Source: Pelargonium nanum
Lineage: Eukaryota > Streptophyta > Magnoliopsida > Geraniales > Geraniaceae
Direction of reading: 5' to 3'
DNA: 22,244 nucleotides
Assembly (NCBI GenBank): GCA_036897485.1
Contig: JAYMTF010001616.1
Location: 1-22,244 of the forward strand
The notes under the pieces are model-generated. The model searched no databases. It had not been told where the DNA came from and worked only from the letters and a program-made list of their open reading frames with translations. Positions within the stretch are counted from its first letter, which is position 1. Each line of letters opens with the position of its first letter. Of this stretch, positions 1-9,384 are shown in pieces. Both the position numbers and the translations under genes were made by a program.

Positions 1-57
1 ATATTATTTTTTATTGTAAATTTTTACTACCCGTGCATCGCACGGGATGCATACTAG
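1..57 (+). mobile_element. Helitron 3' terminus (element body lies left of the window)
   Basis: A perfect hairpin, CCCGTGCATCGCACGGG at 30-46 (7-bp stem, ATC loop), is followed after 7 nt by CTAG at 54-57 and then by T. A GC-rich hairpin just upstream of a CTRR terminus with a T on the host side is the known 3' structure of plant Helitrons, the rolling-circle transposons. Only the last 57 nt are in the window, so neither the 5' TC end nor any RepHel coding can be judged; the element may well be non-autonomous. The loop and the ACTAGT context resemble the three minus-strand termini near 20 kb. Confidence 0.7.
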
Positions 58-1010
58 TTACCATGTGATAATGAGAGCAATTCTTTCAGTTTAAGATGTA
101 AACATGAGTTTGCACAATTCAAAAAAGGCCACATAAAAAGGACAATTCATTAAATTTGTGGTTGAATTTTCTTGTCAAAAAAATATATATGTGGCTAAAT
201 ACATTTTATTGTTACAAATAGTTACGAGTACAAAATTTAAGGGGAAAACAAATGTCTATAATCGGCCATATACATTTTGTCCAATTAGCAAAAAAAAATC
301 TTAAAATATGATCAACGTTAAATTAAAAAATTAAAAAAAAAAACGTAGTTTTACACGATATAATATTTACCCAGAATGACATTGCTATAAAAAATATATT
401 TATATTTAATTTTCGTTTTTAACAAAACTATCGAAAGATGATTCAATATAGAAAACATGAAAAAAGCCAATCTAGCTGTTAGTAGACATATTTTCACAAC
501 TACCATATAGTGAATATGTGGAAATGATAATGCGGCGTCTGCAAACAAATCAAATACGAGAAACCAGTTATGATGATTCATCAAATGGGAGATTAAGTCG
601 AATTTGTTAAATATATGTCTATTGAATAAGTTCGGATCTTGGGGCGGTTCGGGTCGGGCCCAGTAAGCTTTATTCGTTGCATGTGATGTGCCTCAGTGAG
701 TTGCTATGATCTCTCTCTCATTGACCTCTCTTTCTTTATCTTTCCTTTATGTTTTAGAGAGAGAGAGTGTGTGTTTGATGGATGGACCATCCAATCCATT
801 CAAATGACAGCTAAAAATATCTAAATCAATATGGGTGATGGAATCATAAAACACATATACAAGAAGAACTGAAGATGGATAAGATCATCCATTTATACAT
901 CTGCAGCTGACTCACTCACCTCACCATTTTCTTCCATCACTCCAAACTCTATGCTTAGCCTTTACACACCTAATATACCTTTGTGATTTTTTCAACTTCT
1001 ATTTTAGTTT
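58..1010. other. AT-rich intergenic DNA, no gene seen
   Basis: No convincing coding exon is visible; the open frames are short and rich in rare residues. A pyrimidine-rich tract at about 709-750 is followed by a GA/GT microsatellite at about 756-775. A short palindrome, TGGATGGACCATCCA, lies at 779-793. The CT-rich tract could be mistaken for a 5' leader, but no start codon with a sustained frame follows it. Confidence 0.5.
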
Positions 1011-1420
1011 TAAAATTTTAATAATAGGCTACACGTGAGCCGCTGCAGGCATGACCATCTGTAAGTGGGCCGGAGAACACATGGGGAGGCAACATATACG
1101 GATCCAGGCATGGGTCAAAACCAATTCCACTGCAGGCATGATCATCTGTAAGCGGGCCTCAGACCACATGGGAAGGCAACATATACGGACCCATGCCTGG
1201 GTCAAAACTAATTCCACTGCAGGCATGACCATCTGTAAGCGGGCTGGAGAACACATGGGGAGGCAACATATACGGACCCAGACCTAGGTCAAAACCAATT
1301 CCACTTCAGGCATGACCATCTGTAAACGGGCCGGATACCACAGGGAAGACAACATATACGGGCCTAGGCTTGGGTCAAAGCCAGTTTTGATACCACGTGA
1401 AATTTCAATAATAGGCTACA
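1011..1420 (-). mobile_element. Miniature repeat element: 23-bp direct terminal repeats around four 87-bp units
   Basis: Two 23-bp direct repeats (1011-1033 and 1398-1420) match at 21 of 23 positions and enclose the 87-bp tandem array. On the minus strand the right copy begins TG and ends CA. Two bases later comes TGGTATCAAAAC (1395 downward), whose first eight bases equal the primer-binding site complementary to the 3' end of plant initiator tRNA-Met. This is the arrangement of a very small LTR retroelement (TRIM or SMART type). Against it, the repeats are far shorter than usual LTRs, no polypurine tract precedes the other copy, and no target-site duplication is seen. An unrelated local duplication remains possible. 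Confidence 0.35.
1043..1390. repeat. Four tandem copies of an 87-bp unit
   Basis: Units begin at 1043, 1130, 1217 and 1304, each exactly 87 bp apart, marked by CTGCAGGCATGACCATCTG (CTTCAGG in the last copy). Each carries the landmarks CATGGGGAGGCAACATATACGG and TGGGTCAAA with scattered substitutions. The fourth copy is the most diverged. Because 87 is 29 codons, open frames run through the array on both strands; this follows from the period and is not evidence of coding. GC content is well above the surroundings. Confidence 0.9.
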
Positions 1421-2399
1421 TACAATGATTTGGTCTTCGCTACTAAAAAGTCAACTTTATTAGTAGACTTTCACTTGCACCGTTGTATGTAGTTAGTTTG
1501 CTTTATATTTTTTCAATGTGTGACACTTTATCACCCACTTCAACAATATTTGAGTCTATTTTCAACTTTGGTCATTTAGATGATGAACTAACAAAAACTT
1601 AATCCCATAATTGAATATAATATTTTTTGAAGGGCATAATTGAATATAATATTAATTCTACAGTATATGATAATTGATCTTTCACAAAATATCATTTATA
1701 TTTGGACCCGGTCAACTTTCATTTTATCATATTTTTATTTGAAAGAAAATCATTCGTTATGACAAATTTTGATTCTTTTCGATAGTTTTGATGGATAACA
1801 TTAACTTTCTAATGTATGGAATTTTATCTTCAAATCAATATGTGTCAATTGGTTTGGCTATAGTAATTGGTAGACAAGTTTCAATTATTTTTGTTTGCAC
1901 CTATTTTACTATAAAATTGATCTCTCAAAGTCTCCATTTATGGACATTGTTTCCAAAACCAAATTTATATATAGATGACCATATATGTTAAAGAAAAAGA
2001 GCAATAGGTGATGGGAATGTGATTATGATGATAAAATGATAGTTTGTGAAAATTGGACATATATAAATGATCAATTTGTTGGCAAAGACAAGAAAACAAC
2101 AAATTAAGTAGACAATATTAATCATGATATATGTAGATGGAAATGGAAATGGGACGTCAACATTATAATCAAGTACGTAGTCGAGTTGTTGTTGACTTGT
2201 GACCATCTTACCTGTTTTACGACTTTACAATATTAATGCATGTCAATTTATTACATTTACTAATTGTGGTTCTCATCTCCAATATTGGACAAGCACCTTC
2301 AGGTGTTTTTATTTGTTTAATCTAGTTATAACTCATATTAAGTCTTTAAATCCTTACTTTCATTGAACCATCTCGATGATACACAAAAAATTATGTGTA
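1421..2399. other. AT-rich intergenic DNA, no gene seen
   Basis: No splice-supported exon or RNA gene is recognised. A 19-bp direct repeat, CATAATTGAATATAATATT, occurs twice near 1605 and 1635, separated by about 10 bp. The remaining sequence is low-complexity AT-rich DNA. Confidence 0.5.
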
Positions 2400-3560
2400 T
2401 CCGACGAGTGATAACACGATACATGGCGCCTAAGTGTCACGTTACATCTAATAAACCCTTAGATCAAGGTACGTGAATTTCCTCTTGGGCCTGAGTCCCG
2501 CCGACATACTTCCAGAACGTGACCCTCCGTCGTGCGCCGAGTCCATCGCGCATTCCCAAACTCATTGTACATCTGTTTAACATACGCCCATACGCCAAGT
2601 CCATTGGCCATGACGAGGTACAATAAGTCTAAAGAAGTCAACCTGAGGTCATTTGTTAAGACAAGAGTCGATATGAGCAAGAAAAGAAGCCAACTATTGT
2701 GGTTGTGCACCTTTCGTTGCGGCAGAAAAAGGTTGTCGCCACTATAGGAGTACGACCAAGCCAAAAATTGCATTTTGCCAAGTTCTAAGTGCACCAAGGT
2801 TATTGTAAATCCACCCATTGTATACATCCGCCTAATGTACATCGCTCGTTGTACACCTGTACGCCCAGCAAAATGTATGCTATACATTTCTAACACAAGC
2901 TAAGTCTATCATGTTTACATTATTCATACATGCCAAGAAGAATAAAGAGCCAAAGATAAAGGAAAACAAAGCTTTTCCATGCCCGCTAGGGGCCCAAACC
3001 AGCCACGGATGCCACCGGAGGCAAACATGTGGCCATCCACCAACCGCCAATGTTGCCCATCCTAGGAACAAGCGAAAACGGTCTGCCACGATGCATGGAA
3101 GCTCATTTTATCCGCTTTGGGGAAGTGTTCGAACTCCTGGAAGGGGTCAAGGACCCTAATGAATATAATTTCTACCATGGGTATCCCTCCAAACCATTTT
3201 GGAGGTTGTCCATCTCTTCATCTCAGCGACATCTAAAAAGCTTCAAAACTCTAATACACTACCCCACATGGTAGCTAGAGACTTCTAAGGGCTTTATCGT
3301 ACGCCCCCAATTACAAGGATCGTACGGAATCACGTAGACTCACCCGTCACTTGTACATGGAGCGACCAACAAGCAAATACCTAGTTCCCAAAACTTGAAA
3401 TCCCAAAACACTACCCCGTGCGGTAGTGGCTTCTATGAGTCACTAAGAAGACATCATTGCACTCAGGACTTTGAAGAATTGGTACAAGGCCCCATTTCAA
3501 ACCTTGAACTGAGGAAGTTTCACCGTTAGGACTAACATAAAGTATGTCTCAAAAAAATCT
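2400..3560 (+). mobile_element. Decayed retroelement-like segment with possible gag trace
   Basis: GC content rises sharply against both flanks. On the plus strand the frame at 3029-3274 reads RFGEVFELLEG, then KDPNEYNFYHGYP and further on a LIHY. This loosely follows the Ty3/gypsy Gag pattern of F-x-FE-L-L followed by a YC-x-YH-x-x-x-GH segment, but the zinc-knuckle cysteines are absent. A 19-bp imperfect palindrome, ACACTACCCC(A/G)(C/T)(A/G)(T/C)GGTAG in form, occurs at 3256-3274 and 3408-3426. No reverse transcriptase, integrase or clear LTR ends are visible. The assignment rests on weak similarity and composition; it could be another worn repeat. Confidence 0.3.
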
Positions 3561-5079
3561 TGTGTGTTTTTAGCCCGATCCGTTTAGACCCGATCAAGAT
3601 TACTAGGTATTGTCCTAAAAAATATCTTAAAACAGGTTCCATATGTTTCTTCGAAAAGTAATTATATATTTTAATTTTGCATCAAAACATGCTATATTAT
3701 TAAATATAAATAAAAATGTTCGAACTCATTAAAAATATTTTTTTTTTTTGTAAAGTAATTATTTGTAATAGAACGTTTTATGTTAAACATGTTGTCTCCA
3801 CTTATCACTATCACTTGAGGTGGTTAGCATTTAATTGAAGAGAGTGAAAAGATGAGATGTGGGCAAAGCTAAAGTAAGCAACAATTCAAAAAGTGAAAGT
3901 GGTAGTTCATCTTATTTAAGAAAATGTGAGTACATATCTGAATGAATGTGACACATAACCCTATTTCAAATTTTGTGTTTGTTGGTGGAACCTCTCTTAC
4001 TTACTCATGGCCCTCCTCCCCCCAAGATGCCAATGAGACTCATTGAGAGAGTTGTGATCTTGAGGATGTCGAATACTACATCATTTCTAGCGAATATCGC
4101 ATTGCAAAGCAACAAGTTAGACCATTGTGCAAATAAGTCGTTCGGAACTTTGAGAAAGAAAAAAAAACAATTGGGATTTCCCGCCATGAAAGAACACATG
4201 CCCAGACAGATCTTCACCATGACCTAAGAGATATAAATGGTCGCAATCTTCGAAGCATATTGGACCTTTGGGGGCGAATGAGGAAGCCAGATTAGTTTGT
4301 TCTAGGAAAAATATTATGTATTAATCGGAGCATGGATTGAGTTTTGTCTTCGTTTCTCTAATATATTTGATTATTTGAGCGATGATTGTTAATTTGAATT
4401 CTCCTTTTATAATTGGTTGAAGAGTTGGGATTTTAGTATGATTAGCAAAACTAAAGCACACTAAACTTAGCCATATGATGAATTAGAGAATAACAGCCAA
4501 AGTTTGGCTAGATCGAGCGGGGTTTAAGCTGTCAGTCTAGAACAAAGGTTATGGGGTTCACGGCTTGGGCGTGGAGGCAGGACAATCGGATACACAACCA
4601 TAAGCCTCCCGTCATGCCCTTAGCATGCCACTTGCATGACGGAGTCCTAATCGCCATACTCTTATAGGGGTGTATGCCATGGATATTGCTAGTTCAAAAC
4701 ATAATACCAATAAAAAGAAGAAAATCAGTAATCAGGCAAATTACACGAGTCGCACAAACTAGTCTATGAAGAGTAAGTATAAGTGTAATGGATAAGATGA
4801 GCAATGAAAACAACTGCTAAAACTCTCCAAAGATGCTAGCTCCAACTAGCTCAATAATTTTCTTATAAACCTTCATTGGTGTTTAAAACAAAGCTTCACT
4901 GGCTTTCACCCAATAACTTGATGGATGTAGTCAGTACTTTAATCCAAAAGGTTAAGTTGTTGATAGGAAACCTAAACTAGTATATTTGTCTTGGGTTTTA
5001 CTTCTCTCGATATGCAATGCTTTAACATGAAGTTTCTCTAAATGTAAAAACTGAAAGTTAGGACTTCTATGAAAACCAT
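3561..5079. other. Intergenic DNA, no gene seen
   Basis: The open frames here (for example 3973-4227 plus and 4005-4220 minus) have no recognisable domain and overlap a low-complexity run of A. The stretch 4500-4690 is less AT-rich and repeat-like, but I cannot assign it to a family. Confidence 0.4.
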
Positions 5080-5106
5080 TACTCCCTCTCTTCATAAAAA
5101 AGTGTC
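5080..5106 (+). mobile_element. Possible remnant of a Stowaway-like MITE end
   Basis: TACTCCCTCTCTTCATAAAA followed by AAGTGTC resembles the CTCCCTCCGTCCC...AAGTGTC terminal inverted repeat of plant Stowaway-type MITEs. No matching inverted end was found downstream, so if this is a MITE it is a broken single end. The call is by resemblance only. Confidence 0.35.
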
Positions 5107-6000
5107 AACTGAAGTCAAGAATAAGTTAGTTACCTTGGTGGGCACTTATTGTAACAAGAGCGAAGAGTTTTAACTAATTAACTTATCTTAGAGACGTATT
5201 GTTGGAAATTAATGCATAACTAAACGGTATAGGAAAGTATATGCTTATTTTGGAACAAAAAATGTAAAGAAACAGGACACTCATGTTGAAACAGAGGATG
5301 TGGTAATATAAAGAACCAATGAACTTCAATATGATGAAGAAAACATGGGAACATGTACTAGCAAATTGTAATAGCTTGCCAACATTAAATACTCCTCAGT
5401 CAAATCATACAATTCCAGCAACATCAAAAGCATTACACTTTAGGGCCTCAAATCTAAGAGTCCTGGACAAATACGCTTTTCCCCAGCCAGACATTGCTTG
5501 TTTCTAACACTAAAATTCATGCACTGTTACTCTCTATTATATGTTTTATGTCTATGTTCTCTACCGTGTACCAAGAAGCAAGTTTCAATATCTCTAGTTG
5601 TGAATACATGTATATACAACAACAAAATTGGGCATAATCTTATACACCTTACTGGAAAGATGTATCACTCGTATCCACTCAATCAGCAACCCTGCTGAAT
5701 GGGGGCGACTTACTTTCCCAGACTAACTAAAACTCACACCAAACACGCAGTATAAGTTTCAAAAACAGTCACTAGTAACTAAAATATATAACCTTTCAAA
5801 GCTCAAGCAGTTTTCACTTCTTTCACACAAAACAACATTTTGAATACATGAGCAAACATAAGCAGGCACCATGAACACATTCCAAATCACTACACAAAAG
5901 AAAGAAAACAAGCACCAAAAGATGATATTATTGCCAGAGGCAACTTGAGGAAAACATAGAACTTCATTCTAATACGAAATGGGGTTAGCAATATAAAACA
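5107..6000. other. Intergenic DNA, possibly including the 3' end of the minus-strand gene
   Basis: No coding exon is supported on either strand. The right part (about 5950-6125) is probably 3' UTR of the minus-strand gene that stops at 6126. A purine-rich run on the minus strand lies near 6030-6075. The stretch 5320-5700 has a slightly richer composition but no frame I can recognise. Confidence 0.4.
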
Positions 6001-6125
6001 TTCAGAGCCCAAATACAACACAATACATGACACTAGTAACTTCTTCTTCTTTTTTCTTTTCCTTTTTCCCTTTCACTAGTTGACTATGTAACTGAAAACA
6101 CCAAAACTAAAATTCAACTCAAACC

Positions 6126-6693
6126 TCACTTGTCCAGCTCCATTGCCTGGTTAGCTTTAGCTTTTGCAGCTGCAGACAATTTAGTCTTTAATTTTCTTTT
6201 CCCCACTTGAAATCCACTTGCACCCTTCTTCTTTTTCTTGTCACTGCCATCAACCTATGCACACAATTGCCCCAAAGAATAAACCTTCAGCACCATATTC
6301 TAAAACCAACTAAATCATAAAATATATAATAAAATAAAACAATGGACCCCAACTTCAATCAATTCAGATCACAATCTGAGAGCACAAAAAGTCAAAATAC
6401 TAGGCAACCCATCACACAACACCATAACCCAATTCAAATGGACAACAAAAGAATTAATTTTGATGATCAAATCCGGAGAAAGAAACTTACTTTCATCTTA
6501 GTCTTCTTGGCATTAAGCTTCTTTGCTTTCTTTTCTCTCTCAGCTTTCTCTCCTAAATACACCAAAATCAAATACAGAAATTACAGAAAATTACAATAGA
6601 AACATCAAATTAGAGAGAAAAAGAGGCGAAGTTACTTTGGAGTTCAAATTCGTACTGCCGTTTCCGGCGACCCAAATCGTTCTTCTTCGACAT
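6126..6693 (-). CDS. Small lysine-rich conserved protein, 82 aa, three exons
   Basis: Coding exons run 6693-6636, 6552-6491 and 6254-6126; both introns have GT/AG ends with strong donors (GTAACT, GTAAGT), and the frame closes exactly at TGA for 82 residues. The protein starts MSKKNDLGRRKRQYEFELQ, has a highly charged lysine/arginine/glutamate middle likely to be helical, then GASGFQVGKRKLKTKLS and an alanine/lysine-rich tail ending AMELDK. No enzyme domain, signal peptide or membrane segment is present. The many basic clusters suggest nuclear or nucleolar location, and the telo box and TGGGCY motifs upstream are typical of plant ribosome-biogenesis and translation genes; a role in that process is inference. 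I do not recognise a named family. Reading a conserved-looking frame across three short exons makes the gene model itself credible. Confidence 0.8.
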
Positions 6694-6729
6694 GTCTCGC
6701 TCTGTATCTTCTACGTTATGGGGACGCTT

Positions 6730-6808
6730 AAACCCTAGCAATATGTAGGCTTTCGATTTTCAAATGGATGGGCTTAGAAAGTTCATAACAGGCCTTGGAA
6801 ACGGCCCA
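6730..6808 (-). promoter_or_regulatory. Telo box and site II motifs upstream of the small basic protein gene
   Basis: A telo box AAACCCTA lies at 6730-6737, 37 bp above the start codon. TGGGCT is at 6769-6774 and GGCCCA (TGGGCC in reverse) at 6803-6808; a further TGGGCC is at 6866-6871. In plants the pairing of telo box with site II (TGGGCY, bound by TCP factors) marks promoters of ribosomal-protein and growth-linked genes. No TATA box is evident. The motifs are seen directly; their function here is inferred from that precedent. Confidence 0.55.
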
Positions 6809-6860
6809 GTCCAATGGAAAATCAATTTCAACTTAGAGCTAGCTAATTGGGTTTAGGACC

Positions 6861-7335
6861 GGGTTTGGGCCGTTAAACCCCAAACCCGGCACGAAAGTAC
6901 TTTGGGTTTGATCATGGTCGTGATTCATCTTGTAAGCGCAAGATGTGTTAGAGTTGTGCGGATTTATCCGATTTGAAAGTTGGTTGGTAGGGTCGGGCAA
7001 CAGTCTCTACAGGCTCGGGTTCAAATTGCCGAAAACTTTTAAACGTACTATGATTGAATGCATTATTGACCTGAGGATGTACACAAAATTGGGTTTGGGT
7101 CGTTGAACCCGGCCCGAAATTATTTCGGGTTTGGTTGAGTTCGGGTCGTTCTTCAGCTTGTAAGTACAAGACATACTGAACTGTGGTCTGACCTAAAAGT
7201 TGGTTGGATCGGGTGACAGTCTCCGCAGCTCAGGTCCAAATTGCCCAAAACTTTAAATAAAAGATGGGGAATTAACAAATGGCTAAAACCCATTATGGTT
7301 GAATGCATTATTGATGTGAGGAGGTACACAAAATT
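6861..7335 (+). repeat. Two diverged tandem copies of a 230-245 bp unit
   Basis: Copy 1 (6861-7090) and copy 2 (7091-7335) both begin GGGTTTGGG(C/T)CGTT(A/G)AACCC and end with GGTACACAAAATT or GATGTACACAAAATT. Shared landmarks in order are TTCGGGTTT/TTTGGGTTT, CTTGTAAG(C/T)(G/A)CAAGA, AAAGTTGGTTGG, CAGTCTC(T/C)(A/G)CAG, CAAATTGCC and TTGAATGCATTATTGA. Copy 2 carries an insertion of roughly 25 bp after AACTTTAAA. The unit contains a B-box-like GGGTTCAAATTGCC in copy 1 but no tRNA fold. Origin unknown; it resembles dispersed plant repeats rich in CCGAAC/GGGTTT. Confidence 0.75.
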
Positions 7336-8378
7336 TCTAGTTTCATTGAATGCATGATGTGAACATTAGAGAAAGAGTAGAATTTAAGTGCTCAAACACT
7401 TTTTGACTATAGAGCCAAACCCAAATGCATAGCAAATTCTGCTATTGATGACCATAAATTCATTTATGAACTTGTGGTGGTCATGCTATATAAATAAATT
7501 CATGACATAATGGTGGAACAACTGTAATGCATATAAATTGTGAAGCCACTTAATGCTCAACCATGGCCCATCACAATAAAATATCTCAATTTTTTAGGAC
7601 TATGGTAATATATAATCCTTGTGCCCACATTTTCATTTTTTATGTACCCTCTTAAAAAAAGAAAAAATTATTCAAGCAGATACAATTTAATGAATCATAA
7701 CAAGCAATCATGTTTTGGAATATTTTTCAACATCATGGAAAGACTTTTTGAATAGACAAAATCCATTGTTTGTCATTCTTATCTTTGAGTTGAATCATAC
7801 AAATACTATGTGTATGGTTGTTACTTCTTCGAAGGAATTTCAAACAACATGTTATGTTTGTTCGGAGGACGTTTTAAAAGGGAGTATCGTTTGTAGAGTT
7901 TTTATGATATATTCACTACTCGACCACAAAAAAGTTTGGGTTCAATGAGTCGGGCTATAAAGGAGGCACATAAACAAGTCTTGTGGTGGCAAAAATAGAG
8001 TGACACCTTTAAAAATAAACAAAAAAATTTGTCATAAATAGAGACGCACAAAAGTGAGAAGGTAAATTCATTTTAGTGTAACAAAGAAGTTTGTAAGCTG
8101 ACCTACTTTTTAATGTCGTTTTTACTGCATAAAGTTCTATTTGATTTATTATATTATAATATAAATTTATGTTGCATTAAAATTACAGCATACCAAACAA
8201 AAATTGATCTGATGTACCAATTCATTTGATTTATATTTGTTATTAAAGCTAGTAATTAGATTAATAACACGTGACCCAACACACACTAAGCACATTTATA
8301 ATTCACAAAATTATATTTTCGTCTTAAGAATCTAAACTGTACAATAACCAAGTAAAACTTGCTTAATAGATATTCAAG
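7336..8378. other. AT-rich intergenic DNA, no gene seen; one distal G-box
   Basis: No exon or RNA gene is supported. A CACGTG G-box lies at 8268-8273, about 1.1 kb upstream of the presumed BSK transcription start. G-boxes are bound by bHLH and bZIP factors and by BZR1/BES1, but a single 6-mer at that distance is weak evidence of regulation. Confidence 0.4.
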
Positions 8379-8490
8379 ACATGTTGTATCAAACGGTTTA
8401 AACGCTGTATGATTTTTTTGAGGTCTCAAGTTCGAGCCTCATTATCGACGGTAAGGATTTAAAGGAGAGAGCGACCCCGATACAACATGT
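8379..8490 (+). mobile_element. Short element with 12-bp inverted ends and B-box-like core
   Basis: ACATGTTGTATC (8379-8390) and its exact reverse complement GATACAACATGT (8479-8490) bound 112 bp. Inside, AAACGGTTTAAACGC is followed by GAGGTCTCAAGTTCGAGCC (from 8420), close to the Pol III B box GGTTCGANNCC of tRNA-derived SINEs. A related 21-bp core (18 of 21 matching) is at 15445-15465. The core argues for a SINE; the inverted ends are unusual for a SINE and look more like a MITE. No A-rich tail is seen here. Confidence 0.45.
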
Positions 8491-9350
8491 TAACAATAAA
8501 CTATGAGTTTAAATAGTCAATATTAGTAATATTTGTTTTAAATTTTTATAAAACTAAGAGAATGTACATTATTATATAACACAAAGACTATGTAACACAT
8601 TTTTCCATTACATTTTCTTTGTCACATCTTTGGTCCATAAATTATGGTTTAAGAAATAGTGCATAGCACCACCTAATATTCTATATTAGCAATTTTTTTT
8701 GTCATTTTTTTGACAATATAGATATTTGCAAGACTTTGAAAACAAAATCATAGTTTTTTTTTGTTAGTTTGTAATAAATTTTGATGTTAAAATAAAGGAA
8801 TAGATACAATAGATGTAGACAGATAGATGGTCTTATCTCTAAAAACAAAATGGAAGTGTCTAACCAATGACGCTATTGGATAAGATGGATAGGCTTTAGG
8901 TGGAGACAATTCCTAATTTTCAGCTAAACGGTGTCGTATGACACATTCTTTTCCTTAAAAAAAGTACTTAGAAATGTCCACAAACTGAAATGATTACGGC
9001 GGGAGTGATGGGCCATCTCATGAGAATGATGAAATTTTAATTAAACCAAAAAATAATAATATTATCTCACAAAATATATACTCCATTATTTATTTTTATT
9101 TCAATTCCATTTAATAAAACAAACAAACAAAAAAAAACTCTGCAAAACTCCAAAATTATTAGCGGTGCAAACCAAAAAAGAAAAAAGAAATCGAATCAGG
9201 ATAAACAAAACTCAAATTTTAATTAGTAATATTATTAAATTAAATCTGTTTAAAATATAGCAAGAAAAATATGCAAGTCCTTGAAGAAAATTCGTAACAT
9301 GTCGGTAATAATTGACATGAATGAAATATAATAATATTTAGCAATAATTC
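8491..9350. other. Intergenic, upstream region of the BSK gene
   Basis: This very AT-rich stretch of about 860 bp has no coding evidence. It is the natural place for the BSK promoter, but apart from the TATA sequence just downstream I recognise no well-formed cis element. Confidence 0.45.
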
Positions 9351-9351
9351 A

Positions 9352-9357
9352 TATATA
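9352..9357 (+). promoter_or_regulatory. Probable TATA box of the BSK gene
   Basis: TATATA within CATATATACCC lies directly before a change in composition from AT-rich promoter DNA to the pyrimidine-rich leader. It would place the transcription start near 9385. The start itself is not visible in sequence. Confidence 0.5.
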
Positions 9358-9384
9358 CCCAGATTGCCATTTCTCAGTGATCTG

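Noticed and set aside
700..800. MicroRNA precursor in the CT/GA-rich stretch
   Set aside because: The pairing comes from simple repeats, and none of the common conserved plant miRNA sequences I could recall is present.
1029..1287. Overlapping open frames of 75-78 codons on both strands
   Set aside because: They exist only because the 87-bp repeat has a length divisible by three; there is no codon bias or recognisable domain.
1043..1390. CRISPR-like array
   Set aside because: The copies are contiguous with no unique spacers, the unit is 87 bp, and the genome is a plant nuclear one.
2459..2896. 145-codon open frame on the minus strand
   Set aside because: Residue composition is irregular, there is no domain, and it lies in a GC-richer worn repeat where long chance frames are expected.
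7010..7035. tRNA gene suggested by GGGTTCAAATTGCC
   Set aside because: No A box, acceptor stem or cloverleaf fits around it; it is part of the tandem-duplicated unit.
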